From contig CANQEH010000005.1 in assembly GCA_947594835.1 (NCBI GenBank), positions 1 through 64,000 on the forward strand: a stretch of 64,000 nucleotides of DNA, given 5' to 3'. Positions 53,535 to 61,540 of the stretch are shown piece after piece. Source of the stretch: an uncultured Acetatifactor sp. (GTDB taxonomy: Bacteria > Bacillota > Clostridia > Lachnospirales > Lachnospiraceae). The position numbers and the translations under genes were made by a program. The notes beneath the pieces were generated by a model. It searched no databases and was not told where the DNA came from. It saw nothing but the letters and a program-made list of their open reading frames with translations. The stretch's first letter is position 1; every line of letters starts with the position of its first letter.

Positions 53535-54758
53535 ATGGGAGAACAGATGCTGACGTTGGAAAAATTCGAGGAAGCCTGTGAGGTGGTAAAACGGGTCACG
53601 CTGGAGACAGAGCTGGTGTTCAGCAATTATTTCAGCGCCATCACGGGGAACAAGGTTTACCTGAAACCGGAGAATATGCAGCTTACCGGCGCCTACAAGG
53701 TGCGGGGCGCATATTATAAGATGAGCACGCTGACAGAGGAAGAACGGGCAAAGGGGCTGATCACTGCCTCGGCCGGCAACCATGCCCAGGGCGTGGCCTA
53801 TGCGGCCAAGTGCTACGGGGCAAAGGCAACCATCGTCATGCCCACCACCACGCCCTTCATCAAGGTGGAGCGCACCCAGAGCTACGGCGCGGAGACGGTC
53901 CTGTACGGCGACGTGTACGACGAGGCCTGCCAGAAGGCCTATGCGCTGGCCGCAGAGCATGGATATACCTTCATCCACCCCTTTGACGACCTGACGGTGG
54001 CCACCGGCCAGGGCACCATAGCCATGGAGATTTTAAAGGAGCTGCCGGAGGCAGATTACATACTGGTGCCCATCGGCGGAGGCGGCCTGGCCACAGGCGT
54101 CTCTACCCTGGCGAAGATGCTGAATCCAAAGGTCAAGATCATCGGCGTGGAACCGGCGGGGGCAAACTGTATGCAGGAATCCCTGCGGGCGGGCAGGGTG
54201 ACCACACTTCCCGCGGTGAACACCATTGCGGACGGCACGGCGGTAAAGACGCCGGGCGAAAAGCTGTTCCCCTACCTCCAGAAGAATCTGGACGACATCA
54301 TCACCGTACAGGACGAGGAGCTGGTAGGCGCCTTTCTGGATATGGTGGAAAACCATAAGATGGTGGCGGAAAATTCCGGCCTGCTCACGGTGGCGGCCCT
54401 GCGCCATCTGGATGTGAAGGGCAAAAATATCGTGTCCATCATCAGCGGCGGCAACATGGATGTGATTACCATGTCTTCCGTGGTACAGCAGGGGCTGATC
54501 CTGCGGGACCGCATCTTTACGGTGTCTGTGCTTTTGCCCGACAAGCCGGGAGAGCTGTATCGGATCTCCGGCATCATCGCAGGGGTGAGCGGAAACGTGA
54601 TCAAGCTGGAGCACAACCAGTTTGTCTCCATCAACCGCAACGCAGCCGTGGAGCTTTGCATCACCATGGAGGCTTTCGGCACGGAGCACAAGCGTCAGAT
54701 CATGGACGCGCTGGAAAAGGGCGGCTTCCAGCCAAAGCAGGTCCGCACCATCATTTAA
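53535..54758 (+). CDS. ilvA: Threonine ammonia-lyase with C-terminal ACT domain
   Basis: A 407-residue PLP enzyme that deaminates threonine to 2-oxobutanoate, the first step to isoleucine or a catabolic step. The PLP Lys is about residue 55 in LTGAYKVRGA. SAGNHAQGVA and the glycine-rich loop PIGGGGLATG follow. The C-terminal ACT-type domain (about 325-405, FTVSVLLPDKPGELYRISGIIA) suggests allosteric control. The length (about 400) matches the single-ACT TdcB/IlvA-like form rather than the 510-residue E. coli IlvA. Its place between ftsY and the ylxM-ffh operon is unusual. Confidence 0.93.
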   Translation: MGEQMLTLEKFEEACEVVKRVTLETELVFSNYFSAITGNKVYLKPENMQLTGAYKVRGAYYKMSTLTEEERAKGLITASAGNHAQGVAYAAKCYGAKATIVMPTTTPFIKVERTQSYGAETVLYGDVYDEACQKAYALAAEHGYTFIHPFDDLTVATGQGTIAMEILKELPEADYILVPIGGGGLATGVSTLAKMLNPKVKIIGVEPAGANCMQESLRAGRVTTLPAVNTIADGTAVKTPGEKLFPYLQKNLDDIITVQDEELVGAFLDMVENHKMVAENSGLLTVAALRHLDVKGKNIVSIISGGNMDVITMSSVVQQGLILRDRIFTVSVLLPDKPGELYRISGIIAGVSGNVIKLEHNQFVSINRNAAVELCITMEAFGTEHKRQIMDALEKGGFQPKQVRTII

Positions 54759-54793
54759 ACAGGAAACTGACAGGGCAGGAAATGGAGTAAGAT

Positions 54794-55711
54794 ATGGCAG
54801 GAAAACCGATCACAAACCCGGAACAGGAGAAAGAGATCCGCTATGAGGCCGCAAAATCGGTGGGCCGCAGGGTGAAGGACTATCTGGCGATCACCCTGGC
54901 TTCCTTCATCTATGCAGCGGCGGTCAGCCTGTTTTTAGACCCCAACTCCCTGGCGCCCGGCGGCGTGACCGGTGTTTCCATCATCTTAAACCGGTTCACG
55001 GGGCTGGAGACCGGTACCTGGATGCTGTTGATCAATGTGCCCATCCTGGCGGTGGGCACCTGGAAATTCGGCCTGCGCTTTATCCTTTCCACCATGTACT
55101 GCACCGCGCTGACCTCCCTGTTTACCAACTGGCTGACGCCTTACGGCCCTGTGACGACGGATCTGCTCCTGGCGGCGTTGGTGGGAGGCGCCATGATCGC
55201 CGTCTCCCTGGGGCTGGTGTTTAAGGCAGGCGCTACCACCGGCGGCACGGATATCATTGTGAAACTGCTGCGGTTACGGTTCCCCCACTTAAAAACGGGA
55301 TCCTTGTTTTTGATCACGGACGCCATGATTGTCACCGCGTCCGCCGTTGTATTTAAAAATCTGGATGTAGCCCTCTACGCTGGTCTGGTGGTGCTGGTCA
55401 ACTCCCTGCTTCTGGATCTGGTGCTCTATGGCAGGGACGGCGCAAAGCTTCTCTTTATCATCAGCGACCGCCATCGGGAGATTGCGGGACGGCTTCTGGA
55501 AGATCTGGATATCGGCGCGACCTATCTGTCTGGCACCGGAGCTTACAGCGGCAGGGACAAAGAAGTGATCATGTGCGTGATCAAAAAGCAGCTCTCCCCC
55601 AAGGCGGAGGAGATCGTCCGCCAGGAAGACCCCATGGCCTTTACCATTGTGACCAGCGCCACGGAGATCTTCGGGGAGGGGTACAAGAGCATTTTCAGCG
55701 AGAAGATATAG
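54794..55711 (+). CDS. YitT-family membrane protein (DUF161 with DUF2179)
   Basis: A 305-residue protein with an N-terminal cytoplasmic stretch, about five or six hydrophobic helices (about 35-215) typical of the YitT family, including SLFLDPNSLAPGGVTGVSIILN and AGATTGGTDII. A C-terminal cytoplasmic DUF2179 domain follows (about 225-300, TYLSGTGAYSGRDKEVIMCVI). Transport activity is suspected for the family, but no substrate is established. It lies 35 bases after ilvA; co-transcription is likely. Confidence 0.9.
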   Translation: MAGKPITNPEQEKEIRYEAAKSVGRRVKDYLAITLASFIYAAAVSLFLDPNSLAPGGVTGVSIILNRFTGLETGTWMLLINVPILAVGTWKFGLRFILSTMYCTALTSLFTNWLTPYGPVTTDLLLAALVGGAMIAVSLGLVFKAGATTGGTDIIVKLLRLRFPHLKTGSLFLITDAMIVTASAVVFKNLDVALYAGLVVLVNSLLLDLVLYGRDGAKLLFIISDRHREIAGRLLEDLDIGATYLSGTGAYSGRDKEVIMCVIKKQLSPKAEEIVRQEDPMAFTIVTSATEIFGEGYKSIFSEKI

Positions 55712-55752
55712 ACGCGCAGGGGATCTGCGCTTCCCCTGTAAAGAAAAAATAC

Positions 55753-55781
55753 TTGACACCTGTTCCCGGGTGTAGTAAGAT
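55753..55781 (+). promoter_or_regulatory. Promoter of the ylxM-ffh operon
   Basis: TTGACA (55753-55758), a 17-base spacer and TAAGAT (55776-55781), 45 bases before ATG 55827. Confidence 0.82.
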
Positions 55782-55826
55782 ACTCAAGGTGCCTCCTTTG
55801 TGGAAGGCGCTGTGAGGCAAAAGAGC

Positions 55827-56171
55827 ATGGACAAGATTTATGAGCAGACAATGCTGTTTGATTTTTACGGCGAACTGCTGACGCCGCATCAGCGCAGCAT
55901 TTATGAGGATGCGCTGTACAACGATATGTCCCTGGGGGAAATTTCCCAGGAGCGGGGCATCACCAGGCAGGGCGTGCATGATCTGATCAAGCGCTGCGAC
56001 AAGATTTTGGAAGCGTATGAGGGCAAGCTCCACCTGGTAGAGCGCTTTGCCAGGGCCAAGGCGGCGGTGTGTGAGATAGAGGAACTGACCGGGCCGGAGG
56101 GCCGGGGGGACATGGAAGAGCGGCTCTCAAAGATCCGTGTCCTGGCGCGCCAGCTTTTGGAAGAACTGTGA
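55827..56171 (+). CDS. ylxM: YlxM-family helix-turn-helix protein
   Basis: A 114-residue protein resembling region 4 of sigma factors (MSLGEISQERGITRQGVHDLIKRCDKILEAYE). It is always encoded beside ffh and thought to be part of or regulate the signal recognition particle pathway. ATG 55827 gives the standard MDKIYEQTMLFDFYGELLT start; the upstream in-frame ATG at 55800 is close to the transcription start. It lies ten bases before ffh. Confidence 0.93.
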   Translation: MDKIYEQTMLFDFYGELLTPHQRSIYEDALYNDMSLGEISQERGITRQGVHDLIKRCDKILEAYEGKLHLVERFARAKAAVCEIEELTGPEGRGDMEERLSKIRVLARQLLEEL

Positions 56172-56181
56172 GGAATGACCG

Positions 56182-57549
56182 GTGGCATTTGAAAACCTGA
56201 CGGATAAATTGCAGAATGTGTTTAAGGGCCTGCGCAGCAAGGGCCTGCTCACCGAGGAGGATGTGCGCGCCGCCTTAAAAGAGGTCAAAATGGCGCTCCT
56301 GGAGGCGGACGTCAACTTCAAAGTGGTGAAGCAGTTCGTCAAGGCCGTGGAGGAGAGGGCCGTGGGGCAGGAGGTCATGAGCGGCTTAAACCCTGGGCAG
56401 ATGATCGTAAAGATTGTCAACGAGGAACTGGTGTCCCTCATGGGGAGCGAAACCACGGAGATCGCCATGCAGCCGGGCAAGGCGGTGACGGTGATTCTGA
56501 TGGCCGGTCTTCAGGGCGCGGGAAAGACCACCGCCACGGCAAAGCTGGCCGGAAAGCTGAAGCAGAAGGGGAAAAAATCCCTGCTGGCGGCCTGCGACAT
56601 TTACCGTCCTGCGGCCATTGAGCAGTTGAAGATCAACGGGCAGAAGATGGGCGTGGACGTGTTCGAGATGGGGACGGAGCACAAGCCCGCAGAGATTGCG
56701 GCCCAGGCTGTGGCCCGTGCAAGGGATAACGGATACAATGTGGTGATCCTGGACACTGCCGGACGGCTCCATGTGGACGAGGAGATGATGGCGGAGCTTC
56801 AGGAGATCAAGGCCAGCGTAGAGGTGCACCAGACCCTGTTAGTGGTGGACGCCATGACCGGACAGGACGCGGTGAACGTGGCCAAGGAGTTCGACGATAA
56901 GGTGGGCGTAGACGGCGTCATCCTCACCAAGATGGACGGCGATACCCGGGGCGGCGCTGCCCTCTCCATCAAGGCGGTGACGGGAAAACCCATCCTCTAC
57001 GTGGGGATGGGGGAGAAGCTCTCGGATCTGGAGCAGTTTTATCCGGAGCGGATGGCCAACCGCATCCTGGGGATGGGGGATATGCTGACCCTCATCGAAA
57101 AAGCCCAGGAAAACATAGATCTCGACGAGGATAAGGGCCGGGAGATGGCCTCCCGCATGAAGAAGGGGAAATTCGACTTTGAAGATTACCTGGAGAGTAT
57201 GAAGCAGATGCGGAACATGGGCGGCCTTTCCAGTATCCTGGGGATGCTGCCGGGCCTTGGCATCAAAGGCGCGGACTTAAGCTCCATGGTGGACGAAAAG
57301 CAGTTGAAGCACATGGAAGCCATCGTGCTGTCCATGACGCGGGAGGAACGCCGCAATCCAAAGCTTTTAAACCCGCAGCGGAAGCACCGCATCGCCCGGG
57401 GCGCCGGTGTGGACATCGCGGTGGTCAACCGGTTTATCAAGCAGTTTGAGCAGAGCCAGAAGCTGATGAAGCAGTTCGGCGGCGGGAAAAAGGGCCGTGG
57501 AATGTTCGGCGGCTTTCCCGGCATGGGGGGCGGAAGATTCCCCTTTTAA
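56182..57549 (+). CDS. ffh: Signal recognition particle protein Ffh
   Basis: A 455-residue SRP GTPase that binds signal sequences and 4.5S/6S RNA. The N and G domains (1-295) show GLQGAGKTTATAKLAGKL, DIYRPAAIEQL, DTAGRLHVDEEMM, TKMDGDTRGGAAL and GMGEKLSDLEQF. The methionine-rich M domain follows (about 325-440, with SSILGMLPG and RKHRIARGAG). The tail is glycine- and phenylalanine-rich (MFGGFPGMGGG). The start codon is GTG at 56182. Receptor ftsY lies 2.7 kb upstream, separated by ilvA and yitT. Confidence 0.97.
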   Translation: MAFENLTDKLQNVFKGLRSKGLLTEEDVRAALKEVKMALLEADVNFKVVKQFVKAVEERAVGQEVMSGLNPGQMIVKIVNEELVSLMGSETTEIAMQPGKAVTVILMAGLQGAGKTTATAKLAGKLKQKGKKSLLAACDIYRPAAIEQLKINGQKMGVDVFEMGTEHKPAEIAAQAVARARDNGYNVVILDTAGRLHVDEEMMAELQEIKASVEVHQTLLVVDAMTGQDAVNVAKEFDDKVGVDGVILTKMDGDTRGGAALSIKAVTGKPILYVGMGEKLSDLEQFYPERMANRILGMGDMLTLIEKAQENIDLDEDKGREMASRMKKGKFDFEDYLESMKQMRNMGGLSSILGMLPGLGIKGADLSSMVDEKQLKHMEAIVLSMTREERRNPKLLNPQRKHRIARGAGVDIAVVNRFIKQFEQSQKLMKQFGGGKKGRGMFGGFPGMGGGRFPF

Positions 57550-57556
57550 CCTGATG

Positions 57557-57588
57557 AAAAAGGACTTGCGGCGGCGCCGTCTCCTTTT
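57557..57588 (+). terminator. Hairpin between ffh and rpsP
   Basis: AAAAGGA pairs with TCCTTTT, with further GCGGCG/CGCCGT pairing inside, and ends in only four T. Probably a partial terminator or processing site. Confidence 0.5.
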
Positions 57589-57642
57589 CATAATACCAAC
57601 AACAAGGAAGAGCCGGAAAAACCGGCAGAAAGAGGTAAAGAC

Positions 57643-57888
57643 ATGGCAGTAAAGATCAGACTGAAAAGAATGGGACAGAAGAAGGCTCCTTTTTATAGAA
57701 TTATCGTAGCCGATTCCCGTTCTCCCAGAGACGGCAGATTCATCGAGGAGATCGGTACTTATGATCCCAGCACGGATCCCAGCACCTTTAAGATCAACGA
57801 GGAGCTTGCAAAGAAATGGCTTGCAAACGGTGCACAGCCCACAGAGGTAGTGGGAAAACTTTTCAAGGCGGCCGGCATCGAAAAGTAA
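57643..57888 (+). CDS. rpsP: 30S ribosomal protein S16
   Basis: An 81-residue small-subunit protein starting [20 protein letters not shown] with the S16 signature [21 protein letters not shown]. Needed for 30S assembly. The leader between 57589 and the start contains AGAAAGAGG as ribosome binding site. It is followed 16 bases later by khpA, the standard order rpsP-khpA-rimM-trmD-rplS. Confidence 0.98.
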   Translation: MAVKIRLKRMGQKKAPFYRIIVADSRSPRDGRFIEEIGTYDPSTDPSTFKINEELAKKWLANGAQPTEVVGKLFKAAGIEK

Positions 57889-57904
57889 GTTAGGAGGTGT
57901 CCTG

Positions 57905-58132
57905 ATGAAAGAATTAGTGGAAGTGGTTGCCAAAGCGCTGGTGGATCATCCAGACGAGGTGGCGGTGACAGAGCGCAGAGAAGGCAAGACCACTATCATC
58001 GAACTCCATGTGGCCCCGTCCGATATGGGCAAGGTCATCGGCAAGCAGGGAAGGATTGCCAAGGCAATCCGAGCTGTGGTAAAAGCGGCATCCAACAAAG
58101 ACAACCAGAGAGTGGATGTAGAGATCGTGTAA
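57905..58132 (+). CDS. khpA: KH-domain RNA-binding protein KhpA
   Basis: A 75-residue single KH domain with the GXXG loop in GKVIGKQGRIAKAIR. KhpA works with KhpB as a global RNA-binding pair influencing cell division and small RNA stability in Gram-positive bacteria. TTAGGAGGTG precedes the ATG. A hairpin follows its stop. Confidence 0.95.
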   Translation: MKELVEVVAKALVDHPDEVAVTERREGKTTIIELHVAPSDMGKVIGKQGRIAKAIRAVVKAASNKDNQRVDVEIV

Positions 58133-58138
58133 ACCAAA

Positions 58139-58166
58139 AAGAGGGGCAGGGTTTTCTGTCCCTCTT
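58139..58166 (+). terminator. Hairpin between khpA and rimM
   Basis: AAGAGGGGCAG (58139-58149) pairs with CTGTCCCTCTT (58156-58166), one mismatch, loop of six. No T-run follows, so it is more likely a stabilising or processing structure than a full terminator. Confidence 0.5.
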
Positions 58167-58212
58167 CGTGCGTTTGGGCATAGCCGTTTCGGGCGGCAGA
58201 AACAGAGGGAAA

Positions 58213-58731
58213 ATGGAAGATTTTTTTCAGGTGGGGATCATCACGTCTCCCCACGGGATAAACGGCGAGGTGAAAGTATTTCCCACCACCGACGACCCCA
58301 GGCGGTTTAAGCGGTTGAAGGAAGTGCTCCTGGACACGGGGAAAGAGCGCAGGCCCATGACGGTGCAGGGCGTGCGGTTTTCCAAGCAGTTTGTGCTCTT
58401 AAAGCTTCAAGGCTTAGAGAGCAGAAACGATGCGGAGAAGGCCGCAGGCTGCCCGCTGTTCGTCCCCCGCAAAGACGCCGTGCAGCTGGGGAAAGACGAA
58501 TATTTCGTGGCTGATCTGGAGGGCCTTAAGGCTCTGGACGAGGAGGGGAACCCCCTGGGCGTTTTAGAGCGGGTGATCGAGACCGGGGCCAATGACGTCT
58601 ATGTGATCCGGTTAAAGGACGGCAGAGAGCTGCTGCTTCCCGCCATCAAGCAATGCGTGCTGGAGGTGGACGTGGAGGCGGGGTACTTGAAAATACACAT
58701 TTTGGAAGGGCTGTTGGACGAAACAGTGTGA
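58213..58731 (+). CDS. rimM: 16S rRNA processing protein RimM
   Basis: A 172-residue ribosome maturation factor for the 30S head, which binds S19. The N-terminal RimM domain starts FFQVGIITSPHGINGEVKVFP, and the C-terminal PRC-barrel ends LLLPAIKQCVLEVDVEAG. ATG 58213 follows GAGGGA; the in-frame ATG at 58168 has no ribosome binding site. It lies six bases before trmD. Confidence 0.96.
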   Translation: MEDFFQVGIITSPHGINGEVKVFPTTDDPRRFKRLKEVLLDTGKERRPMTVQGVRFSKQFVLLKLQGLESRNDAEKAAGCPLFVPRKDAVQLGKDEYFVADLEGLKALDEEGNPLGVLERVIETGANDVYVIRLKDGRELLLPAIKQCVLEVDVEAGYLKIHILEGLLDETV

Positions 58732-58737
58732 AAAATC

Positions 58738-60114
58738 ATGAAATTTCATGTGCTGACACTATTTCCGGAGATGATCTGTCAGGGTTTGGGAACCGGCGTC
58801 ATCGGCCGGGCGTTAAATAAAAATCTCATTGCGCTTCACGCGGTGAACATCCGGGATTACACCCTGGAAAAGCACGGCAAAGTGGACGACTACCCTTACG
58901 GTGGCGGCGCCGGTATGCTGATCCAGGCCCAGCCCGTCTATGACGCCCACAGGGCCGTCTGCGGGGGCCGTCCTGTGCGGACGGTCTATGTGACGCCCCA
59001 GGGACGCCCCTTTGACCAAAGACTGGCCCGGGAACTGGCCCGGGAGGAGGAGCTGGTTCTGCTCTGCGGCCACTATGAAGGGATTGACGAGCGGGTGCTG
59101 GAGGAAGTGGTCACGGACCGTGTTTCCATCGGCGATTACATCCTGACCGGAGGAGAGCTTGCGGCCATGGTGATCATCGACGCGGTGGCCCGGCTGGTTC
59201 CCGGGGTTTTGGGAAACGAGACTTCGGCTCAGGAGGAGAGTTTTGACAACGATCTTTTAGAGTACCCTCAGTACACCAGGCCGGAGGTGTGGCGGGATAA
59301 GGCGGTGCCCCAGGTGCTTTTATCCGGGGATCACAACCGGATTGCCGGATGGCGGCTGGAGCAGTCCTTACAGCGCACCAGGAGCGTGCGGCCACAGCTC
59401 TATGAGAGATACCGGCAGAGGCAGAGCCTGGCGAAACGCCTCTCCAGGGAAAAGCGCAGCAACATCCACATGATGGAAAGCCTTGCCAGAGGGCTGGGGG
59501 AAATCCTCTACGAAAACGGGGATACGGCGGCGGTCTACCTGCCGGAGAGCCGTATCTGTATGGCTTGCGCCGCAGACGGAGCCGGAGGCAGGGCCATTCT
59601 GGACAGGATGCCCCGGGAGGCAGAGCTGGTGGTCGTCCATCAGGAGGGCTTAAAGCAGCTTCTGGAGGAGACGGGCTTCCAGGCGCTTTTTTCCTGCAGG
59701 CAGTTTCTCTATACCCAGAGAAAAACTTTGCCCGTAAGGCACAAGGATATCCGTCTTCTTGGGATGGAGAGCTTTGCGTATCTTTGCGCTCGTTATGAGA
59801 TGGATGGGCCGGAATATGTGCGGGAGCGGCTTACATCCGGCGCTGTGTACGGCGCTTTTGTGGAGGGAGAGCTGGCTGGTTTTATCGGCACCCACCGGGA
59901 GGGCAGCATGGGGATGCTCTATGTGGACGAGGCATACCGCAGGCAGGGCCTGGCGGCTTCTCTGGAAGCCTATCTGGTCAATCGGACGCTGGAGCGGGGC
60001 TTCACCCCCTACGTCCAGGTAAAACCCGACAATCTTCCCTCCCTGCAGCTGCAGGAAAAACTGGGGTTTTACCAGGCAGGCCCCCTTTACTGGTGGATGG
60101 AGCGGCACAGTTGA
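58738..60114 (+). CDS. trmD: tRNA (guanine-37-N1)-methyltransferase fused to a GNAT acetyltransferase domain
   Basis: A 458-residue protein. Residues 1 to about 240 are a complete TrmD that methylates G37 of tRNAs to prevent frameshifting: HGKVDDYPYGGGAGM, YVTPQGRPF and CGHYEGIDERV, and the knot segment SIGDYILTGGELA. Where TrmD normally ends (about residue 245), the frame continues for about 210 residues. The extra part ends in a GNAT fold with LYVDEAYRRQGLAASLEAYL (acetyl-CoA loop, about 392-411) and PYVQVKPDNLPSLQLQEKLGFYQ. No frameshift or internal stop separates them. The acetyl acceptor is unknown. The frame is uniform in composition, so a sequencing-error merge is unlikely. Confidence 0.93.
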   Translation: MKFHVLTLFPEMICQGLGTGVIGRALNKNLIALHAVNIRDYTLEKHGKVDDYPYGGGAGMLIQAQPVYDAHRAVCGGRPVRTVYVTPQGRPFDQRLARELAREEELVLLCGHYEGIDERVLEEVVTDRVSIGDYILTGGELAAMVIIDAVARLVPGVLGNETSAQEESFDNDLLEYPQYTRPEVWRDKAVPQVLLSGDHNRIAGWRLEQSLQRTRSVRPQLYERYRQRQSLAKRLSREKRSNIHMMESLARGLGEILYENGDTAAVYLPESRICMACAADGAGGRAILDRMPREAELVVVHQEGLKQLLEETGFQALFSCRQFLYTQRKTLPVRHKDIRLLGMESFAYLCARYEMDGPEYVRERLTSGAVYGAFVEGELAGFIGTHREGSMGMLYVDEAYRRQGLAASLEAYLVNRTLERGFTPYVQVKPDNLPSLQLQEKLGFYQAGPLYWWMERHS

Positions 60115-60134
60115 TTTTTCCGCCAGGAAAGGCA

Positions 60135-60263
60135 GGCGCGTCCGATGTCCTCTGGGCAGACACGCTTTCGCTCGGCGCAGCACGCAGCGGTCACTAAGCT
60201 CGAAAGTACCTCGCTAAGTGCCGGCGTGCTTTTACGGTCTGCCCAGAGGACATCGGACGCGCC
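60135..60263. repeat. Dispersed palindromic element, copy 3 (compact)
   Basis: Outer arms 60135-60161 and 60237-60263 are perfectly complementary over 27 bases and unrelated in sequence to the arms at the other two sites. The core (60162-60236) keeps CGCTTTCGCTCGGCGC, GCTCGAAAGTACCTCGC and TTTTACGG. The inner stem GCACGC (60180-60185) pairs with GCGTGC (60224-60229), and AGC (60197-60199) with GCT (60213-60215), both changed in a compensating way relative to unit C. It starts 20 bases after the trmD stop. Bases 60264-60367 beyond it hold no gene that I can support. Confidence 0.88.
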
Positions 60264-60367
60264 GCGTGCCAACCGCAGCTCAAATTTTGCCGCTTTGTCG
60301 GCCACAGCGGTTGTCTGCCGTGTCATGTTATCAGTGCGGCAGTTGTCGGCGCGGTGCAAATTCATGC

Positions 60368-60396
60368 TTGCATTTTCCGGCGCACTGTGGTAAAAT
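60368..60396 (+). promoter_or_regulatory. Promoter of rplS
   Basis: TTGCAT (60368-60373), a 17-base spacer and TAAAAT (60391-60396). The leader of about 90 bases contains GGTCC...GGACC (near 60419-60448), a possible L19-type leader stem, not confirmed. Confidence 0.65.
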
Positions 60397-60493
60397 CTGA
60401 ATGTTGCGAAAACGAGATGGTCCTCTGTTACCAGTGGCGTATCGGACCGCCATGGAAGTATTAAGAACATCCATTTGAAAAAGGAGGCTCACC

Positions 60494-60841
60494 ATGAGTG
60501 ACATCATCAGAGAGATCGAGGCAGAACAGCTGAAGGAAAAGGTAGACGATTTTGCGGTGGGAGATACCGTGAAGGTCTATGGCAAAATCAAAGAGGGAAA
60601 CCGCGAGCGGATCCAGATATTTGAGGGCGTTGTGTTAAAGCGCCAGGGCGGCAGCAACCGGGAGACTTTTACCGTGAGAAAGACCTCCAGCGGCATCGGC
60701 GTCGAGAAGACCTGGCCCCTGCATTCCCCCAATGTGGAAAAGATCGAGGTTGTGAGAAAGGGTAAGATAAGACGCGCAAAGCTGAATTATCTGAGAGATC
60801 GGTCGGGCAAGAAGGCAAAGGTAAAAGAGCTCGTGAGATAA
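60494..60841 (+). CDS. rplS: 50S ribosomal protein L19
   Basis: A 115-residue large-subunit protein at the 30S-50S interface: [13 protein letters not shown] start, [46 protein letters not shown] and the basic [16 protein letters not shown] ending. AAAAAGGAGG is a strong ribosome binding site. It has its own promoter because the repeat element separates it from trmD. Confidence 0.98.
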   Translation: MSDIIREIEAEQLKEKVDDFAVGDTVKVYGKIKEGNRERIQIFEGVVLKRQGGSNRETFTVRKTSSGIGVEKTWPLHSPNVEKIEVVRKGKIRRAKLNYLRDRSGKKAKVKELVR

Positions 60842-60851
60842 GGAATAGCGG

Positions 60852-60882
60852 AAGGACAATTACCGGCGTAGTTGTCCTTTTC
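60852..60882 (+). terminator. Intrinsic terminator after rplS
   Basis: AAGGACAA (60852-60859) pairs with TTGTCCTT (60872-60879), followed by a short T-rich tail (TTTTCTATTT). Confidence 0.8.
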
Positions 60883-60897
60883 TATTTGCAGAAAATA

Positions 60898-60906
60898 TGT
60901 TATACT
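60898..60906 (+). promoter_or_regulatory. Extended -10 promoter of the lepB operon
   Basis: TGTTATACT matches the extended -10 pattern TGNTATAAT at all but one position. No good -35 is present, as expected of this class. It is 55 bases before ATG 60961. Confidence 0.6.
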
Positions 60907-60960
60907 CATAAAAGGCACTGTTTGGCCTGCGCCGCCCCTGTGGCAGAATGAGCGGAAAAG

Positions 60961-61539
60961 ATGGCAAAGAGCAAAGGACTGAGTTTTTATAAGAGAAAGA
61001 AAAAGATCAGCTCCGCGGCCGTGCGGGAGGTGTTCAGTTGGATATTCGGCATCCTTGCGGCAATTTTTATTGCGGGCGTCCTGGTTTTTTTCCTGGGTAT
61101 GACCACCCGGGTGGTGGGGGTCTCCATGGAGCCCGTCCTCTACAACGAGCAGCAGGTTCTGATCAACCGTTTTCTCTATGTGATCTCCTCCCCCAAGAGA
61201 GGGGACGTGGTGGTGTTTCTGCCAAACGGCAACGAGAACGCCCACTATTATGTCAAGCGGGTGGTGGCAGTGCCAGGGGACCGGGTGCTGGTGCAGAGCG
61301 GCGTCCTGTATGTCAACGGCATTGAAAGCCCCTGGGTCGCAGAGCGGGTGACAGAGCCGGGGATTGCGGCAAACGAGCTTGTGCTGGATCACAATGAATA
61401 TTTCTGCATGGGGGACAATCCGGGCAACAGCGAGGACAGCCGTTCCGCCAACATCGGGCCCGTGCAGGGGGACGACATTATAGGAAAGGTATGGTTCCGT
61501 GCCGCCTGTCAGGGGTCGGGCATGGGATTTGTAAAATGA
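60961..61539 (+). CDS. lepB: Signal peptidase I (first copy)
   Basis: A 192-residue membrane peptidase that removes signal peptides from secreted proteins. A basic N-terminus and one transmembrane helix (about 24-46) are followed by the catalytic Ser in GVSMEPVL (about 55), the general base Lys in YYVKRVVAVPGD (about 99) and the box E motif MGDNPGNSEDSR. It is followed one base after its stop by rbgA. A second signal peptidase lies after rbgA. Confidence 0.96.
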   Translation: MAKSKGLSFYKRKKKISSAAVREVFSWIFGILAAIFIAGVLVFFLGMTTRVVGVSMEPVLYNEQQVLINRFLYVISSPKRGDVVVFLPNGNENAHYYVKRVVAVPGDRVLVQSGVLYVNGIESPWVAERVTEPGIAANELVLDHNEYFCMGDNPGNSEDSRSANIGPVQGDDIIGKVWFRAACQGSGMGFVK

Positions 61540-61540
61540 G

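Noticed and set aside
60145-60400. Two overlapping small plus-strand frames through repeat copy 3
   Set aside because: They are in the hairpin and its flank, in alternative frames, with no ribosome binding site, and precede the rplS promoter.
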